Origin: Enterobacter mori
GTDB lineage: Bacteria > Pseudomonadota > Gammaproteobacteria > Enterobacterales > Enterobacteriaceae
Assembly: GCF_025244905.1 (NCBI RefSeq)
Contig: NZ_CP104285.1
Coordinates: 2,480,001 to 2,544,000 of the forward strand
DNA: 64,000 nt
Reading direction: 5' to 3'
Shown here: in pieces, positions 36,604-48,267 of the stretch
How the letters are laid out: every line of letters starts with the position of its first letter
Numbering within the stretch: the first letter of the stretch is position 1
Notes under the pieces: model-generated
Seen by the model: only the letters and a program-made list of their open reading frames with translations
What the model was told of the DNA's origin: nothing
The model's database searches: none
Translations under genes and position numbers: made by a program

Positions 36604-38244
36604 ATGCGTCTGGTTTTATCGTCCTTGTTGGCACTCGGTCTGTTCAGCAACCTGGCTGTTGCTGCGCCTGAGCGATCTGCGCTCCCTGATATTCGCGATA
36701 GCGGATTTGTCTATTGCGTCAGCGGGCAAGTTGACACCTTTAACCCGCAAAAAGCGGGTAGCGGCCTGATTGTCGATACGCTGGCAGCACAGCTGTACGA
36801 CCGTCTGCTTGATGTTGATCCGTATACCTATCGCCTGGTGCCAGAGCTTGCTGAAAGCTGGGAAGTGCTGGATAACGGCGCAACCTACCGTTTCCATCTC
36901 CGCGATGATGTCGACTTCCAGCGCACGCCATGGTTTACACCGACCCGCAAACTGAACGCGGATGACGTGGTATTTACCTTCCAGCGCATTTTTGACCGTA
37001 ACCATCCGTGGCATAACGTTAACGGCGGAAACTTCCCCTATTTCGACAGCCTGCAGTTTGCCGATACCGTCAAAAGCGTGCGCAAGCTGGATAACCGGAC
37101 GGTGGAGTTCCGGCTCGTTCGCCCGGATGCCTCTTTCCTCTGGCATCTGGCAACACACTACGCGTCAGTGATGTCAGCAGAATACGCGGCCGCGTTGACG
37201 CAAAAAGATCGTCAGGAACTGCTCGACCGCCAGCCTGTCGGTACGGGCCCGTTCCAGCTGGCAGAGTATCGTGCCGGGCAGTTTATTCGCCTGCAGCGTC
37301 ACGAGCATTTCTGGCGCGGCACGCCGCTGATGCCCCAGGTGGTTGTCGATCTGGGCTCTGGCGGGACGGGACGTCTTTCGAAGCTGTTAACCGGTGAGTG
37401 CGATGTGCTCGCCTGGCCTGCAGCCAGCCAGCTGACCATTCTGCGTGACGATCCGCGCCTGCGCCTGACATTGCGTCCCGGAATGAACATTGCCTATCTG
37501 GCGTTTAACACCGATAAACCGCCGCTGAACAATCCCGCCGTTCGCCACGCGCTGGCGTTAGCGATCAATAACCAGCGTCTGATGCAGTCGATTTACTACG
37601 GTACCGCAGAAACAGCGGCGTCTATTTTACCGAGAGCCTCCTGGGCCTACGACGGCGAAGCTAAAATTACGGAATACAATCCGGCGAAAGCGCGCGAACA
37701 GCTCAAGGCGCTGGGAGCGGAAAACCTGACGCTGCAACTCTGGGTGCCAACCAGTTCACAGGCGTGGAACACAAGCCCGCTCAAAACGGCAGAACTGTTG
37801 CAGGCCGATATGGCGCAGGTGGGCGTTAAAGTGATCATCGTTCCTGTCGAAGGTCGTTTCCAGGAGGCTCGCCTGATGGATATGAACCATGATTTGACGC
37901 TGGCGGGCTGGTCTACCGACAGTAACGACCCGGACAGCTTCTTCCGCCCGTTGCTCAGTTGCGCCGCGATTAACTCACAGACCAACTACGCGCACTGGTG
38001 TCATCGGGAATTTGATGCCGTGTTACAAAAAGCGCTGGCCTCACAACAGCTTGCGTCGCGTATTGAAGCCTACGATGAGGCCCAGGATATTCTGGCTCGG
38101 GAACTCCCGGTGCTTCCGCTGGCCTCATCCCTGCGTTTGCAGGCCTACCGGTACGATATTAAAGGGCTGGTACTGAGTCCGTTTGGCAACGCCTCCTTCG
38201 CAGGGGTCACCCGTGAGAAAGAGCAAGAGGTGAAGAAACCATGA
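36604..38244 (+). CDS. sapA: Periplasmic peptide-binding protein SapA
   Basis: 546-residue solute-binding protein of the SapABCDF ABC system, OppA/DppA family. A signal peptide ends near residue 21 (NLAVAA). The family block [25 protein letters not shown] and the later [17 protein letters not shown] are visible. In Salmonella and Haemophilus the system supports resistance to antimicrobial peptides; in E. coli SapBCDF has been linked to putrescine export. It opens the five-gene operon and its stop overlaps sapB by 4 bp. It lies 88 bp after pspF on the same strand. Confidence 0.95.
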   Translation: MRLVLSSLLALGLFSNLAVAAPERSALPDIRDSGFVYCVSGQVDTFNPQKAGSGLIVDTLAAQLYDRLLDVDPYTYRLVPELAESWEVLDNGATYRFHLRDDVDFQRTPWFTPTRKLNADDVVFTFQRIFDRNHPWHNVNGGNFPYFDSLQFADTVKSVRKLDNRTVEFRLVRPDASFLWHLATHYASVMSAEYAAALTQKDRQELLDRQPVGTGPFQLAEYRAGQFIRLQRHEHFWRGTPLMPQVVVDLGSGGTGRLSKLLTGECDVLAWPAASQLTILRDDPRLRLTLRPGMNIAYLAFNTDKPPLNNPAVRHALALAINNQRLMQSIYYGTAETAASILPRASWAYDGEAKITEYNPAKAREQLKALGAENLTLQLWVPTSSQAWNTSPLKTAELLQADMAQVGVKVIIVPVEGRFQEARLMDMNHDLTLAGWSTDSNDPDSFFRPLLSCAAINSQTNYAHWCHREFDAVLQKALASQQLASRIEAYDEAQDILARELPVLPLASSLRLQAYRYDIKGLVLSPFGNASFAGVTREKEQEVKKP

Positions 38245-39206
38245 TCATATTTACCTTGCGCCGTCTGCTGTTGCTGTTGGTTACGCTGTTCTTTTTGACC
38301 TTCGTGGGCTTTAGCCTGAGCTATTTCACGCCCCACGCCCCGCTTCAGGGATCGTCACTGTGGGATGCGTGGCTGTTCTGGCTTAACGGCGTACTGCACT
38401 GGGACTTTGGGGTTTCCAGCATTAACGGACAGCTGATTTCAGAACAGTTGAAAGAGGTTTTCCCGGCGACCATGGAGCTGTGCATCCTGGCTTTTAGCTT
38501 TGCTTTGATGGTGGGCATTCCCGTGGGGATGCTGGCGGGCATTTATCGCAATAAATGGCAGGATAAATTTATCAGCGCCATTGCCCTGCTCGGCTTCTCA
38601 ATCCCGGTGTTTTGGCTGGCGCTGCTGCTCACCCTCTTCTTCTCTCTGACGCTGGGTTGGCTGCCGGTTTCCGGGCGATTCGACCTGCTTTATACGGTTA
38701 AAACGGTGAGCGGGTTTGCCATCATCGATGCATGGCTTTCGGATTCGGTCTGGCGCGATGAGATGATCATAAGTGCGCTGCGTCATATGGTGCTGCCGGT
38801 TCTGACGCTGGCCGTTGCGCCTACCACCGAAGTGATCCGCCTGATGCGCATCAGCACCATTGAGGTGTTCGACCAAAACTACGTCAAAGCTGCCGCCACG
38901 CGCGGGCTGTCGCGTCTGACTATTCTGCGTCGTCATGTGCTGCACAATGCGCTGCCGCCGGTGATTCCCCGCCTTGGATTACAATTTTCTACCATGCTGA
39001 CGCTGGCGATGATCACTGAGATGGTCTTTAGCTGGCCGGGTCTGGGGCGCTGGATGATCAACGCCATTCGCCAGCAGGATTACGCGGCGATCTCCGCCGG
39101 TGTGATGGTGATTGGTTCACTGGTGATTATTGTTAACGTTCTTTCCGATATTTTGGGTGCCATGGCCAACCCTCTGAAGCATAAGGAATGGTATGCCTTA
39201 CGATAG
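38241..39206 (+). CDS. sapB: ABC transporter permease SapB
   Basis: 321-residue inner-membrane permease of the DppB type with about six helices. The EAA-type loop [27 protein letters not shown] is visible in parts ([13 protein letters not shown]). It pairs with SapC. Both ends overlap neighbours (4 bp with sapA, 14 bp with sapC), showing tight coupling. Length equals the E. coli protein. Confidence 0.95.
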   Translation: MIIFTLRRLLLLLVTLFFLTFVGFSLSYFTPHAPLQGSSLWDAWLFWLNGVLHWDFGVSSINGQLISEQLKEVFPATMELCILAFSFALMVGIPVGMLAGIYRNKWQDKFISAIALLGFSIPVFWLALLLTLFFSLTLGWLPVSGRFDLLYTVKTVSGFAIIDAWLSDSVWRDEMIISALRHMVLPVLTLAVAPTTEVIRLMRISTIEVFDQNYVKAAATRGLSRLTILRRHVLHNALPPVIPRLGLQFSTMLTLAMITEMVFSWPGLGRWMINAIRQQDYAAISAGVMVIGSLVIIVNVLSDILGAMANPLKHKEWYALR

Positions 39207-40083
39207 CGTATACAGTGAAAAGCGCACGCCCGGTGCGCTACGTACCGTGTGGCGTAAATTCTATGGTGACACCACGGCTATGATCGGCCTTTACGGCTGC
39301 GCTGGCCTGGCCTTGCTGTGCGTGTTGGGTTCGTGGTTTGCCCCGTATGGCATCGATCAGCAGTTCCTTGGCTATCAACTTTTGCCGCCTTCGTGGTCCC
39401 GCTATGGTGAAGTCTCCTTCTTCCTCGGGACTGACGATCTTGGACGTGACGTGTTAAGCCGTCTTCTGAGCGGCGCGGCCCCGACGGTGGGCGGTGCGTT
39501 TGTGGTTACGCTGGCGGCCACGATCTGCGGCCTGGCGCTGGGCATTTTTGCAGGCTCAACTCACGGCCTGCGTTCGGCGGTGCTGAACCACATTCTGGAT
39601 ACCCTGCTCTCTATTCCGTCTTTGCTACTTGCCATTATCGTCGTCGCTTTCGCTGGTCCACATCTGTCACACGCGATGTTTGCCGTCTGGCTGGCGATCC
39701 TGCCGCGCCTGGTTCGCTCGGTATACAGCCTGGTGCATGACGAACTGGAAAAAGAGTACGTTGTCGCGGCCCGTCTGGACGGTGCGACCACGTTTAATAT
39801 TTTGTGGTTTGCCGTATTGCCGAACATTGCTGCCGGACTGGTCACTGAGATCACCCGTGCTCTGTCGATGGCCATCCTGGACATCGCCGCGCTGGGTTTC
39901 CTCGATCTGGGGGCCCAACTACCCTCTCCTGAATGGGGTGCAATGCTCGGTGATGCCCTGGAGCTTATCTATGTCGCACCGTGGACGGTCATGCTGCCTG
40001 GTGCGGCCATTATGGTGAGCGTACTGCTGGTCAACCTGCTGGGCGACGGCATTCGCCGTGCGATTAATGCGGGAGTGGAATAA
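39193..40083 (+). CDS. sapC: ABC transporter permease SapC
   Basis: 296-residue inner-membrane permease of the DppC type. The short N-terminal cytoplasmic part, a first helix near 30-50, the [19 protein letters not shown] periplasmic motif and the loop [17 protein letters not shown] are typical. It forms the pore with SapB. It overlaps sapB by 14 bp and sapD by one base. Confidence 0.95.
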   Translation: MPYDSVYSEKRTPGALRTVWRKFYGDTTAMIGLYGCAGLALLCVLGSWFAPYGIDQQFLGYQLLPPSWSRYGEVSFFLGTDDLGRDVLSRLLSGAAPTVGGAFVVTLAATICGLALGIFAGSTHGLRSAVLNHILDTLLSIPSLLLAIIVVAFAGPHLSHAMFAVWLAILPRLVRSVYSLVHDELEKEYVVAARLDGATTFNILWFAVLPNIAAGLVTEITRALSMAILDIAALGFLDLGAQLPSPEWGAMLGDALELIYVAPWTVMLPGAAIMVSVLLVNLLGDGIRRAINAGVE

Positions 40084-41075
40084 TGCCGTTACTTGATATC
40101 CGCAACCTGACAATCGAATTCAAGACCAGTGAAGGCTGGGTGAAGGCCGTGGACCGCATTAGCATCACGCTTGCTGAAGGTGAAATCCGTGGACTGGTGG
40201 GCGAATCGGGCTCCGGTAAGAGCTTGATCGCCAAAGCCATCTGCGGCGTGGCGAAAGACAACTGGCGCGTCACCGCTGACCGCATGCGCTTTGATGATAT
40301 TGACCTGCTGCGTCTCTCCCCTCGGGAGCGCCGCAAGCTGGTGGGTCATAACGTGTCGATGATTTTCCAGGAGCCGCAATCCTGTCTCGACCCGTCCGAG
40401 CGCGTGGGTAAACAGCTGATGCAGAACATCCCCGGCTGGACCTATAAAGGGCGCTGGTGGCAGCGTTTTGGCTGGCGCAAGCGCCGTGCCATTGAGCTAC
40501 TGCACCGTGTCGGGATTAAAGATCACAAAGACGCGATGCGCAGTTTCCCTTACGAACTGACCGACGGCGAATGTCAAAAAGTGATGATTGCCATCGCGCT
40601 GGCAAACCAGCCTCGACTGCTGATTGCCGATGAACCCACAAATGCGATGGAGCCAACCACGCAGGCACAAATTTTCCGCCTGCTGACGCGTCTTAATCAG
40701 AACAATAACACCACCATTTTGCTGATCAGCCATGATCTGCAGATGCTGAGCAAATGGGCGGATAAAATTGACGTAATGTATTGCGGTCAGACGGTCGAAA
40801 CTGCCGTCAGCGAAGATCTGGTGAATACACCGCATCATCCATACACCCAGGCACTGATCCGCGCGATACCTGATTTCGGTAGCGCGATGCCGCATAAAAG
40901 CCGTCTGAATACCTTGCCGGGAGCCATTCCCCTACTGGAGTCGTTGCCTATTGGCTGCCGTCTGGGGCCACGTTGTCCCTACGCTCAGCGTAAATGCATT
41001 GAGACGCCGCGTTTGACAGGGGCGAAAAGCCACCTGTATGCCTGTCATTTCCCGCTGAACATGGAGAGAGAGTGA
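40083..41075 (+). CDS. sapD: ABC transporter ATPase SapD
   Basis: 330-residue ATP-binding subunit of the DppD type. Walker A GESGSGKS, the Q-loop [12 protein letters not shown], Walker [14 protein letters not shown] and H-loop LLISHDLQ are present. The signature is changed to [14 protein letters not shown], with T-D-G-E in place of the usual S-G-G-Q/M; I recall this same form in E. coli SapD. SapD also gives ATP-dependence to Trk potassium uptake in E. coli. The C-terminal cysteine motif [14 protein letters not shown] is the oligopeptide-transporter iron-sulfur-type signature. Confidence 0.95.
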   Translation: MPLLDIRNLTIEFKTSEGWVKAVDRISITLAEGEIRGLVGESGSGKSLIAKAICGVAKDNWRVTADRMRFDDIDLLRLSPRERRKLVGHNVSMIFQEPQSCLDPSERVGKQLMQNIPGWTYKGRWWQRFGWRKRRAIELLHRVGIKDHKDAMRSFPYELTDGECQKVMIAIALANQPRLLIADEPTNAMEPTTQAQIFRLLTRLNQNNNTTILLISHDLQMLSKWADKIDVMYCGQTVETAVSEDLVNTPHHPYTQALIRAIPDFGSAMPHKSRLNTLPGAIPLLESLPIGCRLGPRCPYAQRKCIETPRLTGAKSHLYACHFPLNMERE

Positions 41076-41076
41076 A

Positions 41077-41883
41077 ATGGTCGAAACCTTACTGGAAGTT
41101 CGTAACCTGAGTAAGACCTTTCGCTACCGCACAGGGCTCTTTCACCGCCAGACCGTAGAGGCGGTAAAGCCGCTGAGCTTCACGCTGCGCGAGAAACAGA
41201 CGCTGGCGATCATTGGCGAGAACGGTTCCGGAAAATCCACGCTGGCGAAAATGCTGGCGGGCATGGTTGAGCCCACCGATGGTGAAGTGCTGATTGACGA
41301 TCACCCGCTAAAATTTGGTGACTACTCTTTCCGCAGCCAGCGCATCCGCATGATCTTTCAGGATCCGTCGACGTCCCTCAATCCGCGTCAGCGAATTTCG
41401 CAGATCCTGGATTTCCCGCTGCGTTTGAATACCGACCTTGAGCCTGAAGCCCGGCGTAAACGCATCGTCGAAACGCTGCGTTTAGTCGGACTGCTTCCCG
41501 ATCATGTGAGCTACTACCCGCACATGCTCGCACCGGGTCAGAAACAACGCCTGGGGCTGGCACGCGCATTGATTCTGCGTCCAAAGGTGATTATTGCCGA
41601 TGAAGCCCTTGCCTCTCTGGATATGTCGATGCGTTCGCAGTTAATTAACCTGATGCTGGAATTACAGGAAAAACAAGGTATCTCTTATATCTACGTGACC
41701 CAGCATCTTGGCATGATGAAACACATCAGCGATCAGGTCATGGTGATGCACCAGGGTGAAGTTGTCGAACGAGGAAGTACGGCTGATGTGCTGGCCTCCC
41801 CGCTGCACGATTTGACGAAACGGCTCATCGCAGGTCATTTCGGTGAAGCATTGACCGCCGATGCGTGGAGAAAAGATCGATAA
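41077..41883 (+). CDS. sapF: ABC transporter ATPase SapF
   Basis: 268-residue second ATP-binding subunit, DppF type. Walker A GENGSGKS, the Q-loop MIFQDPSTSLNPRQR and Walker B VIIADEALASLDMSMR are seen. The signature is LAPGQKQRLGLARALI with A-P-G-Q replacing S-G-G-Q. It begins one base after sapD, ending the sap operon. No strong terminator is seen between it and fabI. Confidence 0.94.
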   Translation: MVETLLEVRNLSKTFRYRTGLFHRQTVEAVKPLSFTLREKQTLAIIGENGSGKSTLAKMLAGMVEPTDGEVLIDDHPLKFGDYSFRSQRIRMIFQDPSTSLNPRQRISQILDFPLRLNTDLEPEARRKRIVETLRLVGLLPDHVSYYPHMLAPGQKQRLGLARALILRPKVIIADEALASLDMSMRSQLINLMLELQEKQGISYIYVTQHLGMMKHISDQVMVMHQGEVVERGSTADVLASPLHDLTKRLIAGHFGEALTADAWRKDR

Positions 41884-42007
41884 GCACGGGTCAACTGAGT
41901 GGTCGGATTAACTAAGCACGCGACACGTGATATTATCGCCGCGTTTTAACGACGATTGCCCCGCTAAGATGGCGATCGCCACAACAATGAATATAAGGAT
42001 TAAAGCT

Positions 42008-42796
42008 ATGGGTTTTCTTTCCGGTAAGCGCATTCTGGTGACTGGCGTTGCCAGCAAACTGTCCATCGCATACGGCATCGCACAGGCAATGCATCGCGAA
42101 GGCGCTGAGCTGGCGTTCACCTACCAGAACGACAAGCTGAAAGGCCGTGTTGAAGAGTTTGCCGCGCAGCTGGGTTCCAGCATTGTTCTGGAATGTGACG
42201 TTGCACAAGACGAAAGCATCGATGGCATGTTTGCTGAACTGGCTAAAACGTGGGAGAAATTCGACGGTTTCGTTCACTCCATCGGCTTCGCTCCTGGCGA
42301 TCAGCTGGACGGCGACTACGTGAACGCGGTTACCCGTGATGGCTTCAAAATCGCTCACGACATCAGCTCTTACAGCTTCGTGGCGATGGCGAAATCTTGC
42401 CGCAGCATGCTGAACCCGGGCGCTGCCCTGCTGACCCTGTCCTACCTGGGCGCAGAGCGTGCTATTCCTAACTACAACGTGATGGGTCTGGCTAAAGCCT
42501 CTCTGGAAGCCAACGTACGCTACATGGCGAATGCAATGGGTCCTGAAGGCGTGCGCGTTAACGCCATCTCTGCAGGTCCTATCCGCACCCTGGCCGCTTC
42601 CGGTATTAAAGATTTCCGTAAAATGCTGGCACACTGCGAAGCGGTTACCCCGATTCGTCGTACTGTTACCATTGAAGATGTGGGTAACTCTGCAGCCTTC
42701 CTGTGCTCTGACCTTTCTGCGGGTATCTCCGGCGAAGTGGTTCACGTTGACGGCGGTTTCAACATCGCTGCCATGAACGAGCTGGAAATCAAATAA
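42008..42796 (+). CDS. fabI: NADH-dependent enoyl-ACP reductase FabI
   Basis: 262-residue short-chain dehydrogenase-type enzyme that carries out the last reduction of each fatty-acid elongation cycle; it is essential and is the target of triclosan. The catalytic Tyr156 and Lys163 (in [12 protein letters not shown]) and Tyr146 are present, and Gly93 (in HSIGFAPGD), the usual site of triclosan-resistance change, is unchanged. The ATG at 42008 with AAGGATTAAAG upstream gives the E. coli length. The sequence uses favoured codons, as expected for high expression. A strong terminator follows. Confidence 0.98.
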   Translation: MGFLSGKRILVTGVASKLSIAYGIAQAMHREGAELAFTYQNDKLKGRVEEFAAQLGSSIVLECDVAQDESIDGMFAELAKTWEKFDGFVHSIGFAPGDQLDGDYVNAVTRDGFKIAHDISSYSFVAMAKSCRSMLNPGAALLTLSYLGAERAIPNYNVMGLAKASLEANVRYMANAMGPEGVRVNAISAGPIRTLAASGIKDFRKMLAHCEAVTPIRRTVTIEDVGNSAAFLCSDLSAGISGEVVHVDGGFNIAAMNELEIK

Positions 42797-42803
42797 GCGC
42801 GTG

Positions 42804-42832
42804 ACTCTCTTCCCGTCAGGGAAGAGAGTTTC
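42804..42832 (+). terminator. Terminator of fabI
   Basis: Perfect 11-bp stem ACTCTCTTCCC / GGGAAGAGAGT with a GTCA loop, followed by TTTCTCT. Confidence 0.85.
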
Positions 42833-42952
42833 TCTCCCCCTGCGGTGCTCTTCGTTATTCCCTTCTGTTATTTGTTATCACCTAACAATATTTTTCCCCT
42901 CATCCGCCTTACGCCAGGATATTGATCGCCATTTTGAGATCAAGGAACGCCC

Positions 42953-43939
42953 ATGGAACAACGCCGCTTTTCCGGCAAAGGCCACTGGTATCATGAAACC
43001 CAGTCCAACCACTCGCAAACGGATGTCCTGCCTTTGGTGCCCGAAGCCGCTAACGTCGACGATCGTTTTTTGCTCGATTTAGAACTCCCTGAAAAGATTG
43101 TCACCGCCTGCCATGGCTGGCTCGCTCCCGCCAGGGCCTTGTGCCACCTTCTGTTCCCGCTCAATATTGAGGTTAACCGACTACACACACTCAGCGCCTA
43201 CGACAGACTCAGCACGGCGTTGACGGTCGCTCAGGCGTGTGGTGTTCAGCGACTCTGTAACCACTACGCTGCCCTGCTCGCCCCACTCCCTGGTCCTGAC
43301 TCCTCACGCGAAAGCAACCGCCGTCTGGCACAAATCACGCAATATGCCCGCCAACTCGCCAGCTCACCAGACGTCATTGACCACAAAGCACAACTACAGC
43401 TCGATGAAGTGGGCCTGACAACCTATGACATTGTGCTGATCAACCAGATAATCGGCTTTATTGGCTTTCAGGCGCGCGTTGTGGCGGTGTTTCAGGCGTT
43501 ACTGGGGCATCCTGTACGCTGGTTACCCGGACACCACATTCCGCCGCATTCCTTACCGCTGACTATTCGTGACTGGACCCCTGCACTGCCCGTCGTCGAA
43601 CTGCGCTACGCGACCCCACTCCAGCTTGAGTCACTTTCACGCTGGCAAGCGGAGCCTGAACTTCAGGCGCTAACGCCGGTGCTGAGCCACGAACCTGCGC
43701 TGCTCAACCTGACGGGCGAGATTTTGATCAATCACCGTCAAAACGAGCCACATACGCACGGGGCGCTTAAGGCGGCAGTAGAGCTCCTGACCCGTTCACC
43801 GGATCGTTTTAGCGCGGCACAATTCACTCCGCTGACTGATGTTGGGATCCCCGATATCCGCGCCATCAATCTGCTTACTCAAAGCGCATTTACTGGCTGG
43901 CTCGACCGCCTGCGAATGGCGCTTGGCAAAGCGGAATAA
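42953..43939 (+). CDS. yciW: CMD-domain protein YciW (putative peroxidase-like)
   Basis: 328-residue protein with two carboxymuconolactone-decarboxylase/AhpD-like regions of all-helical type. The position between fabI and rnb is that of E. coli yciW. I see no CxxC redox pair of the active AhpD type in the visible core (the cysteine-containing stretches are VTACHGW, ALCHLL and VQRLCNHYA), so peroxidase activity is doubtful. In E. coli the gene has been linked to cysteine and methionine metabolism, but the reaction is unknown. The start at 42953 follows a weak AAGGAAC sequence. E. coli ycjD, usually found nearby, is absent. Confidence 0.88.
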   Translation: MEQRRFSGKGHWYHETQSNHSQTDVLPLVPEAANVDDRFLLDLELPEKIVTACHGWLAPARALCHLLFPLNIEVNRLHTLSAYDRLSTALTVAQACGVQRLCNHYAALLAPLPGPDSSRESNRRLAQITQYARQLASSPDVIDHKAQLQLDEVGLTTYDIVLINQIIGFIGFQARVVAVFQALLGHPVRWLPGHHIPPHSLPLTIRDWTPALPVVELRYATPLQLESLSRWQAEPELQALTPVLSHEPALLNLTGEILINHRQNEPHTHGALKAAVELLTRSPDRFSAAQFTPLTDVGIPDIRAINLLTQSAFTGWLDRLRMALGKAE

Positions 43940-44027
43940 CCATACTCTTTACCCAAAGAGCGCTTGCTGAAGCAGTAAGATTCGCGTAAAACTGTCAGCC
44001 GCTCAATGGCTACGAAAATAGAACATT

Positions 44028-45962
44028 ATGTTTCAGGACAACCCGCTGCTAGCGCAGCTTAAACAGCAACTGCATTCCCAGACGCCGCGTGCAGAAGGGG
44101 TCGTAAAAGCCACGGAAAAGGGCTTTGGCTTCCTTGAAGTTGACGGGCAAAAGAGCTATTTCATCCCGCCTCCGCAGATGAAAAAAGTGATGCACGGCGA
44201 TCGCGTCACAGCGGTTATTCATACGGAAAAGGACCGCGAGTCCGCCGAGCCAGAAGAACTGATTGAACCGTTCCTGACTCGCTTCGTGGGTAAGGTACAC
44301 AGAAAAGATGACCGTCTTTCCATCGTGCCTGACCATCCCCTGCTGAAAGATGCTATTCAGTGCCGTGCTGCGCGTGGCGTTGAGCATGATTTTAAAGAGG
44401 GTGACTGGGCCGTTGCTGAAATGCGCCGCCACCCTCTTAAAGGTGACCGTGGTTTCTATGCAGAGCTGACGCAATTTATCACCTTCGGTGACGACCACTT
44501 CGTCCCGTGGTGGGTAACGCTGGCGCGTCACAATCTTGAAAAAGAGGCGCCAGACGGCGTCGCGACAGAAATGCAGGACGAAGGTCTGTCACGCCGTGAC
44601 CTGACCGGCCTGGACTTTGTCACCATCGACAGTGCCAGCACCGAAGACATGGACGATGCGCTGTTTGCAGAAGAGACTGCGGATGGCAAAGTCCATCTGA
44701 CCGTCGCGATTGCCGATCCTACCGCCTGGATTGTCGAAGGCAGCAAACTGGACGATATGGCAAAAGTGCGTTCGTTCACCAACTACCTGCCGGGCTTCAA
44801 TATCCCGATGCTGCCGCGTGAACTCTCTGACGATCTCTGCTCGCTGCGCCCGAATGAAGTGCGCCCGGTACTCGCCTGCCGCATGACTATCGCCGCCGAC
44901 GGCACGATTGAAGACGATATCGAATTCTTTGCTGCGACCATCGAATCCAAATCCAAGCTGGCCTATGACGACGTGTCCGACTGGCTGGAAAACACGGGCT
45001 CCTGGCAACCTGAAAGCGACGCCATTGCCGCGCAAATTCGACTGCTGCATCGAGTGTGTCTGAACCGCAGTGAATGGCGTAAAACCCATGCGCTGGTCTT
45101 CAAGGATCGCCCGGACTACCGTTTCGTGTTGGGTGAAAAAGGCGAAGTGCTGGATATCGTTGCTGAACCACGCCGCATCGCAAACCGTATTGTTGAAGAA
45201 GCAATGATTTCGGCCAACATTTGTGCCGCCCGCGTATTACGCGACAAGTTAGGCTTCGGCATCTATAACGTGCACACCGGATTCGATCCGGCTAACACCG
45301 AGGCGCTGGCTGCCCTGCTGAAAACGCATGACGTGCATGTCGATCCTGAAGAAGTGCTGACGCTGCAAGGATTCTGTAAACTTCGTCGCGAACTGGATGC
45401 GCAACCATCCGGCTTCCTCGACAGCCGTATTCGCCGCTTCCAGTCCTTTGCCGAAATCAGCATTGAACCGGGCCCACATTTCGGCCTGGGGCTTGAAGCC
45501 TATGCGACCTGGACCTCTCCGATTCGTAAGTACGGCGACATGGTAAACCATCGCCTGCTGAAAGCGATTATCAAAGGGGAATCGGTCGCGCGTCCTCAGG
45601 ATGATTCCACCGTGCAAATGGCCGAACGCCGCCGCCTGAACCGTATGGCTGAACGCGATGTCGGTGACTGGTTGTACGCGCGCTTCCTGAATGATAAAGC
45701 TGGAACGGATGCCCGCTTCCCGGCGGAAATCATTGATATCAGCCGCGGCGGTATGCGCGTACGTCTGGTGGACAACGGCGCCGTTGCTTTCATTCCAGCA
45801 CCGTTCCTGCATGCTGTACGCGACGAACTGGTTTGTAGCCAGGAAAACGGAACCGTGCAAATCAAAGGCGAAACGGTTTACAAAGTCACGGACGTGATTG
45901 ATGTGAATATCGCTGAAGTTCGCATGGAAACACGCAGCATTATTGCGCGCCCGGTCGCCTGA
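44028..45962 (+). CDS. rnb: Exoribonuclease II
   Basis: 644-residue processive 3'-to-5' exoribonuclease that degrades single-stranded RNA. It has two N-terminal cold-shock RNA-binding domains, the RNB catalytic domain with the metal-binding aspartates in [14 protein letters not shown] (Asp201, 207, 209 and 210 in E. coli numbering), the [18 protein letters not shown] motif with the catalytic arginine region, and a C-terminal S1 domain from about residue 560. Length equals the E. coli enzyme. It stands alone between yciW and rpfR, and is followed by a hairpin. Confidence 0.97.
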   Translation: MFQDNPLLAQLKQQLHSQTPRAEGVVKATEKGFGFLEVDGQKSYFIPPPQMKKVMHGDRVTAVIHTEKDRESAEPEELIEPFLTRFVGKVHRKDDRLSIVPDHPLLKDAIQCRAARGVEHDFKEGDWAVAEMRRHPLKGDRGFYAELTQFITFGDDHFVPWWVTLARHNLEKEAPDGVATEMQDEGLSRRDLTGLDFVTIDSASTEDMDDALFAEETADGKVHLTVAIADPTAWIVEGSKLDDMAKVRSFTNYLPGFNIPMLPRELSDDLCSLRPNEVRPVLACRMTIAADGTIEDDIEFFAATIESKSKLAYDDVSDWLENTGSWQPESDAIAAQIRLLHRVCLNRSEWRKTHALVFKDRPDYRFVLGEKGEVLDIVAEPRRIANRIVEEAMISANICAARVLRDKLGFGIYNVHTGFDPANTEALAALLKTHDVHVDPEEVLTLQGFCKLRRELDAQPSGFLDSRIRRFQSFAEISIEPGPHFGLGLEAYATWTSPIRKYGDMVNHRLLKAIIKGESVARPQDDSTVQMAERRRLNRMAERDVGDWLYARFLNDKAGTDARFPAEIIDISRGGMRVRLVDNGAVAFIPAPFLHAVRDELVCSQENGTVQIKGETVYKVTDVIDVNIAEVRMETRSIIARPVA

Positions 45963-45974
45963 TAAACTATTAAA

Positions 45975-46007
45975 TTGTCGACCCTTCCTTCATGGTCGGG
46001 TCGACAA
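45975..46007 (+). terminator. Hairpin after rnb
   Basis: Perfect 10-bp inverted repeat TTGTCGACCC / GGGTCGACAA with a 13-nt loop, starting 12 bp after the rnb stop. The following sequence is only moderately T-rich. Confidence 0.65.
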
Positions 46008-46278
46008 ACTCCTCTCTCATCACAAACCACAAAATCACTGACTATTTTCAGCCTCCTCCCGACCAAAATAGCCATAATTATCTACATTAAAAGAATCTCT
46101 TCATATTCGGTTACGTGAATTTTTATACGCTGAGTATCCTTTTTTACCTGACTCGTTTTATTATAAGAAATCAGTGAAAAACAATAAGTTAACTTCGATT
46201 CTGCCGTGTATCACAACGGAAAAGTCGACAACAAATGAATGATTTGTGCGCTAATGAGCGGCTGCGGGAGAAAACAGG
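46008..46278. other. Interval upstream of rpfR
   Basis: AT-rich non-coding sequence between the rnb hairpin and rpfR. A TTTTATTATAAG stretch near 46155 could hold a -10 element, but no good -35 partner is seen. The rpfR ribosome-binding site is GGGAG, 8 nt before its ATG. No reading frame of note was found. Confidence 0.4.
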
Positions 46279-48267
46279 ATGGACGATTTAGAGCAGAATT
46301 TGCTGTTTCGTTACATGGGAACTCACAGCCCCTGGTGGCGACTGACCGCTGACAGCAATGCTCTGTATCTCTCCACCAGTGAAAATGCCGATGTGACGCA
46401 AGTGATCGCGTTGAATGATGAACAGGCCGAGCTCATCCGCCAGTTAACCGTCATCACCTCCAGCATCTCGATGACCCTCTCTTTGTACGGTGAAGATGTT
46501 CCTGTCCATCTGGTCGGGCGCAAAATTACCCGTAACGAGTGGGCCGGTACAGCCTCTGCCTGGCACGATACCCCTTCCGTTGCGCGCGATCTGGCGCAGG
46601 GCCTCTCTTTTGCGGAACAGGTTGTCTCAGAAGCCAATTCAGTTATCGTTATCCTGGACCAGAATGGGAATATCCAGCGCTTTAATCGGCTGAGTGAAGA
46701 GTACACCGGGCTGAAAGAGCACGAGGTGATCGGGCAAAACGTCTTCAAACTGTTTATGACCCGCAGCGAAGCCGCTGCCTCAAGACGTAATATCGCCGGT
46801 TTTTTTCGTAACGGCAGTTCCTACGAAGTTGAACGCTGGGTCAAGACCCGCAAAGGGCAGCGATTGTTTCTGTTCAGAAACAAATTTGTTCACAGCGGCA
46901 GCGGTAAAAATGAAATTTATCTTATCTGTTCCGGTACAGATATTACGGAGGAGCGGCGTGCTCAGGAGCGCCTGCGCGTTCTGGCCAATACGGATACCAT
47001 CACCGGACTACCAAACCGAAACGCGATCCACGAGCTGATTTCCGATGCCATCGACACCCGGGGAGACACTCAGGTCGGCGTGGTCTATCTTGACCTGGAT
47101 AATTTTAAAAAGATTAACGATGCCTACGGGCACATGTTTGGCGACCAGCTATTGCAGGCCGTTGCCCTTGCCATTCTGAGTTGCCTGGATGAAGGTCAGG
47201 TGCTGGCGAGACTCGGTGGCGATGAGTTTATTGTGATGGCAACCGATACCTCGCAAGGTTCACTGGAAGCCATGGCATCGCGTATTTTGAGCCGGTTACG
47301 GCAACCCTTCCGTATCGGTTTAATTGAAATTTACACCGGCTGCTCTCTGGGTATCGCCCTTGCCCCGCAGCATGGTAACGACCGCGAGAGCGTCATTCGC
47401 AACGCGGATACCGCCATGTATACCGCGAAAGAGAACGGGCGAGGCAAGTTCTGCGTTTTCTCTCCAGAGATGAACCAGCGCGTGTTCGAGTATCTTTGGC
47501 TGGATACCAACCTGCGCAAAGCGCTGGATAACGACCAGCTCTTGATCCACTATCAGCCGAAAATGACCTGGCGCGGTGAAGTCAGAAGCCTGGAAGCACT
47601 GGTGCGCTGGCAGTCGCCAGAGCGCGGACTTATTCCTCCGCTGGAATTTATCTCTTACGCTGAGGAGTCCGGCTTGATTGTGCCGCTCGGTCGCTGGGTT
47701 ATGCTGGACGTAGTGCGTCAGGTGGCTAAATGGCGCGATAAAGGCATTAACCTGCGGGTGGCGGTCAACGTATCAGCGCGTCAACTGGCCGACCAGACAA
47801 TATTCAGCGATCTGAAACAGGCGCTGAAGGATCTGAATTTTGAATATTGCCCTATCGATGTTGAACTGACCGAGAGTTGTCTCATCGAAAATGAAGAGCT
47901 GGCCCTTTCGGTCATCCAGCAGTTCAGCCAGCTTGGGGCGCAAATTCATCTGGACGATTTCGGCACAGGCTACTCATCCCTGTCACAACTGGCGCGTTTT
48001 CCTATCGATGCCATCAAGCTCGATCAGTCGTTTGTGCGGGATATCCATAAACAATCCATTTCGCAGTCTTTGGTCCGTGCGATTGTGGCCGTTGCTCAGG
48101 CACTGAACTTGCAGGTCATTGCGGAAGGTGTGGAGAGTGCAAAAGAAGACGCCTTTCTGACCAAGAACGGCGTCAACGAACGGCAAGGTTTTCTTTTTGC
48201 TAAGCCGATGCCCGCTGCCGTTTTCGAGCGATGGCTAAAGCGCTATCAGTCACGAAAGATGCGTTAA
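46279..48267 (+). CDS. rpfR: RpfR/PdeR: DSF-responsive PAS-GGDEF-EAL c-di-GMP enzyme
   Basis: 662-residue protein orthologous to E. coli PdeR (YciR/Gmr) and to RpfR of Cronobacter and Burkholderia. Order: an N-terminal region (about 1-95) that matches the RpfF-interaction domain of RpfR, PAS domain (about 110-228), GGDEF domain with an intact GGDEF at 313-317 but no RxxD site, and EAL domain with EALVRW from 439, [14 protein letters not shown] at 559 and KLDQSFV. In RpfR the PAS domain binds DSF-type fatty acids and raises phosphodiesterase activity. In E. coli PdeR inhibits DgcM and MlrA. The convergent neighbour rpfF overlaps by 4 bp, which supports the quorum-sensing role. Confidence 0.95.
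   Translation: MDDLEQNLLFRYMGTHSPWWRLTADSNALYLSTSENADVTQVIALNDEQAELIRQLTVITSSISMTLSLYGEDVPVHLVGRKITRNEWAGTASAWHDTPSVARDLAQGLSFAEQVVSEANSVIVILDQNGNIQRFNRLSEEYTGLKEHEVIGQNVFKLFMTRSEAAASRRNIAGFFRNGSSYEVERWVKTRKGQRLFLFRNKFVHSGSGKNEIYLICSGTDITEERRAQERLRVLANTDTITGLPNRNAIHELISDAIDTRGDTQVGVVYLDLDNFKKINDAYGHMFGDQLLQAVALAILSCLDEGQVLARLGGDEFIVMATDTSQGSLEAMASRILSRLRQPFRIGLIEIYTGCSLGIALAPQHGNDRESVIRNADTAMYTAKENGRGKFCVFSPEMNQRVFEYLWLDTNLRKALDNDQLLIHYQPKMTWRGEVRSLEALVRWQSPERGLIPPLEFISYAEESGLIVPLGRWVMLDVVRQVAKWRDKGINLRVAVNVSARQLADQTIFSDLKQALKDLNFEYCPIDVELTESCLIENEELALSVIQQFSQLGAQIHLDDFGTGYSSLSQLARFPIDAIKLDQSFVRDIHKQSISQSLVRAIVAVAQALNLQVIAEGVESAKEDAFLTKNGVNERQGFLFAKPMPAAVFERWLKRYQSRKMR

Noticed and set aside
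41933..42745. 270-codon open frame on the strand opposite fabI
   Set aside because: Antisense shadow of the highly codon-biased fabI gene; the translation has no recognisable domain and no start signal.
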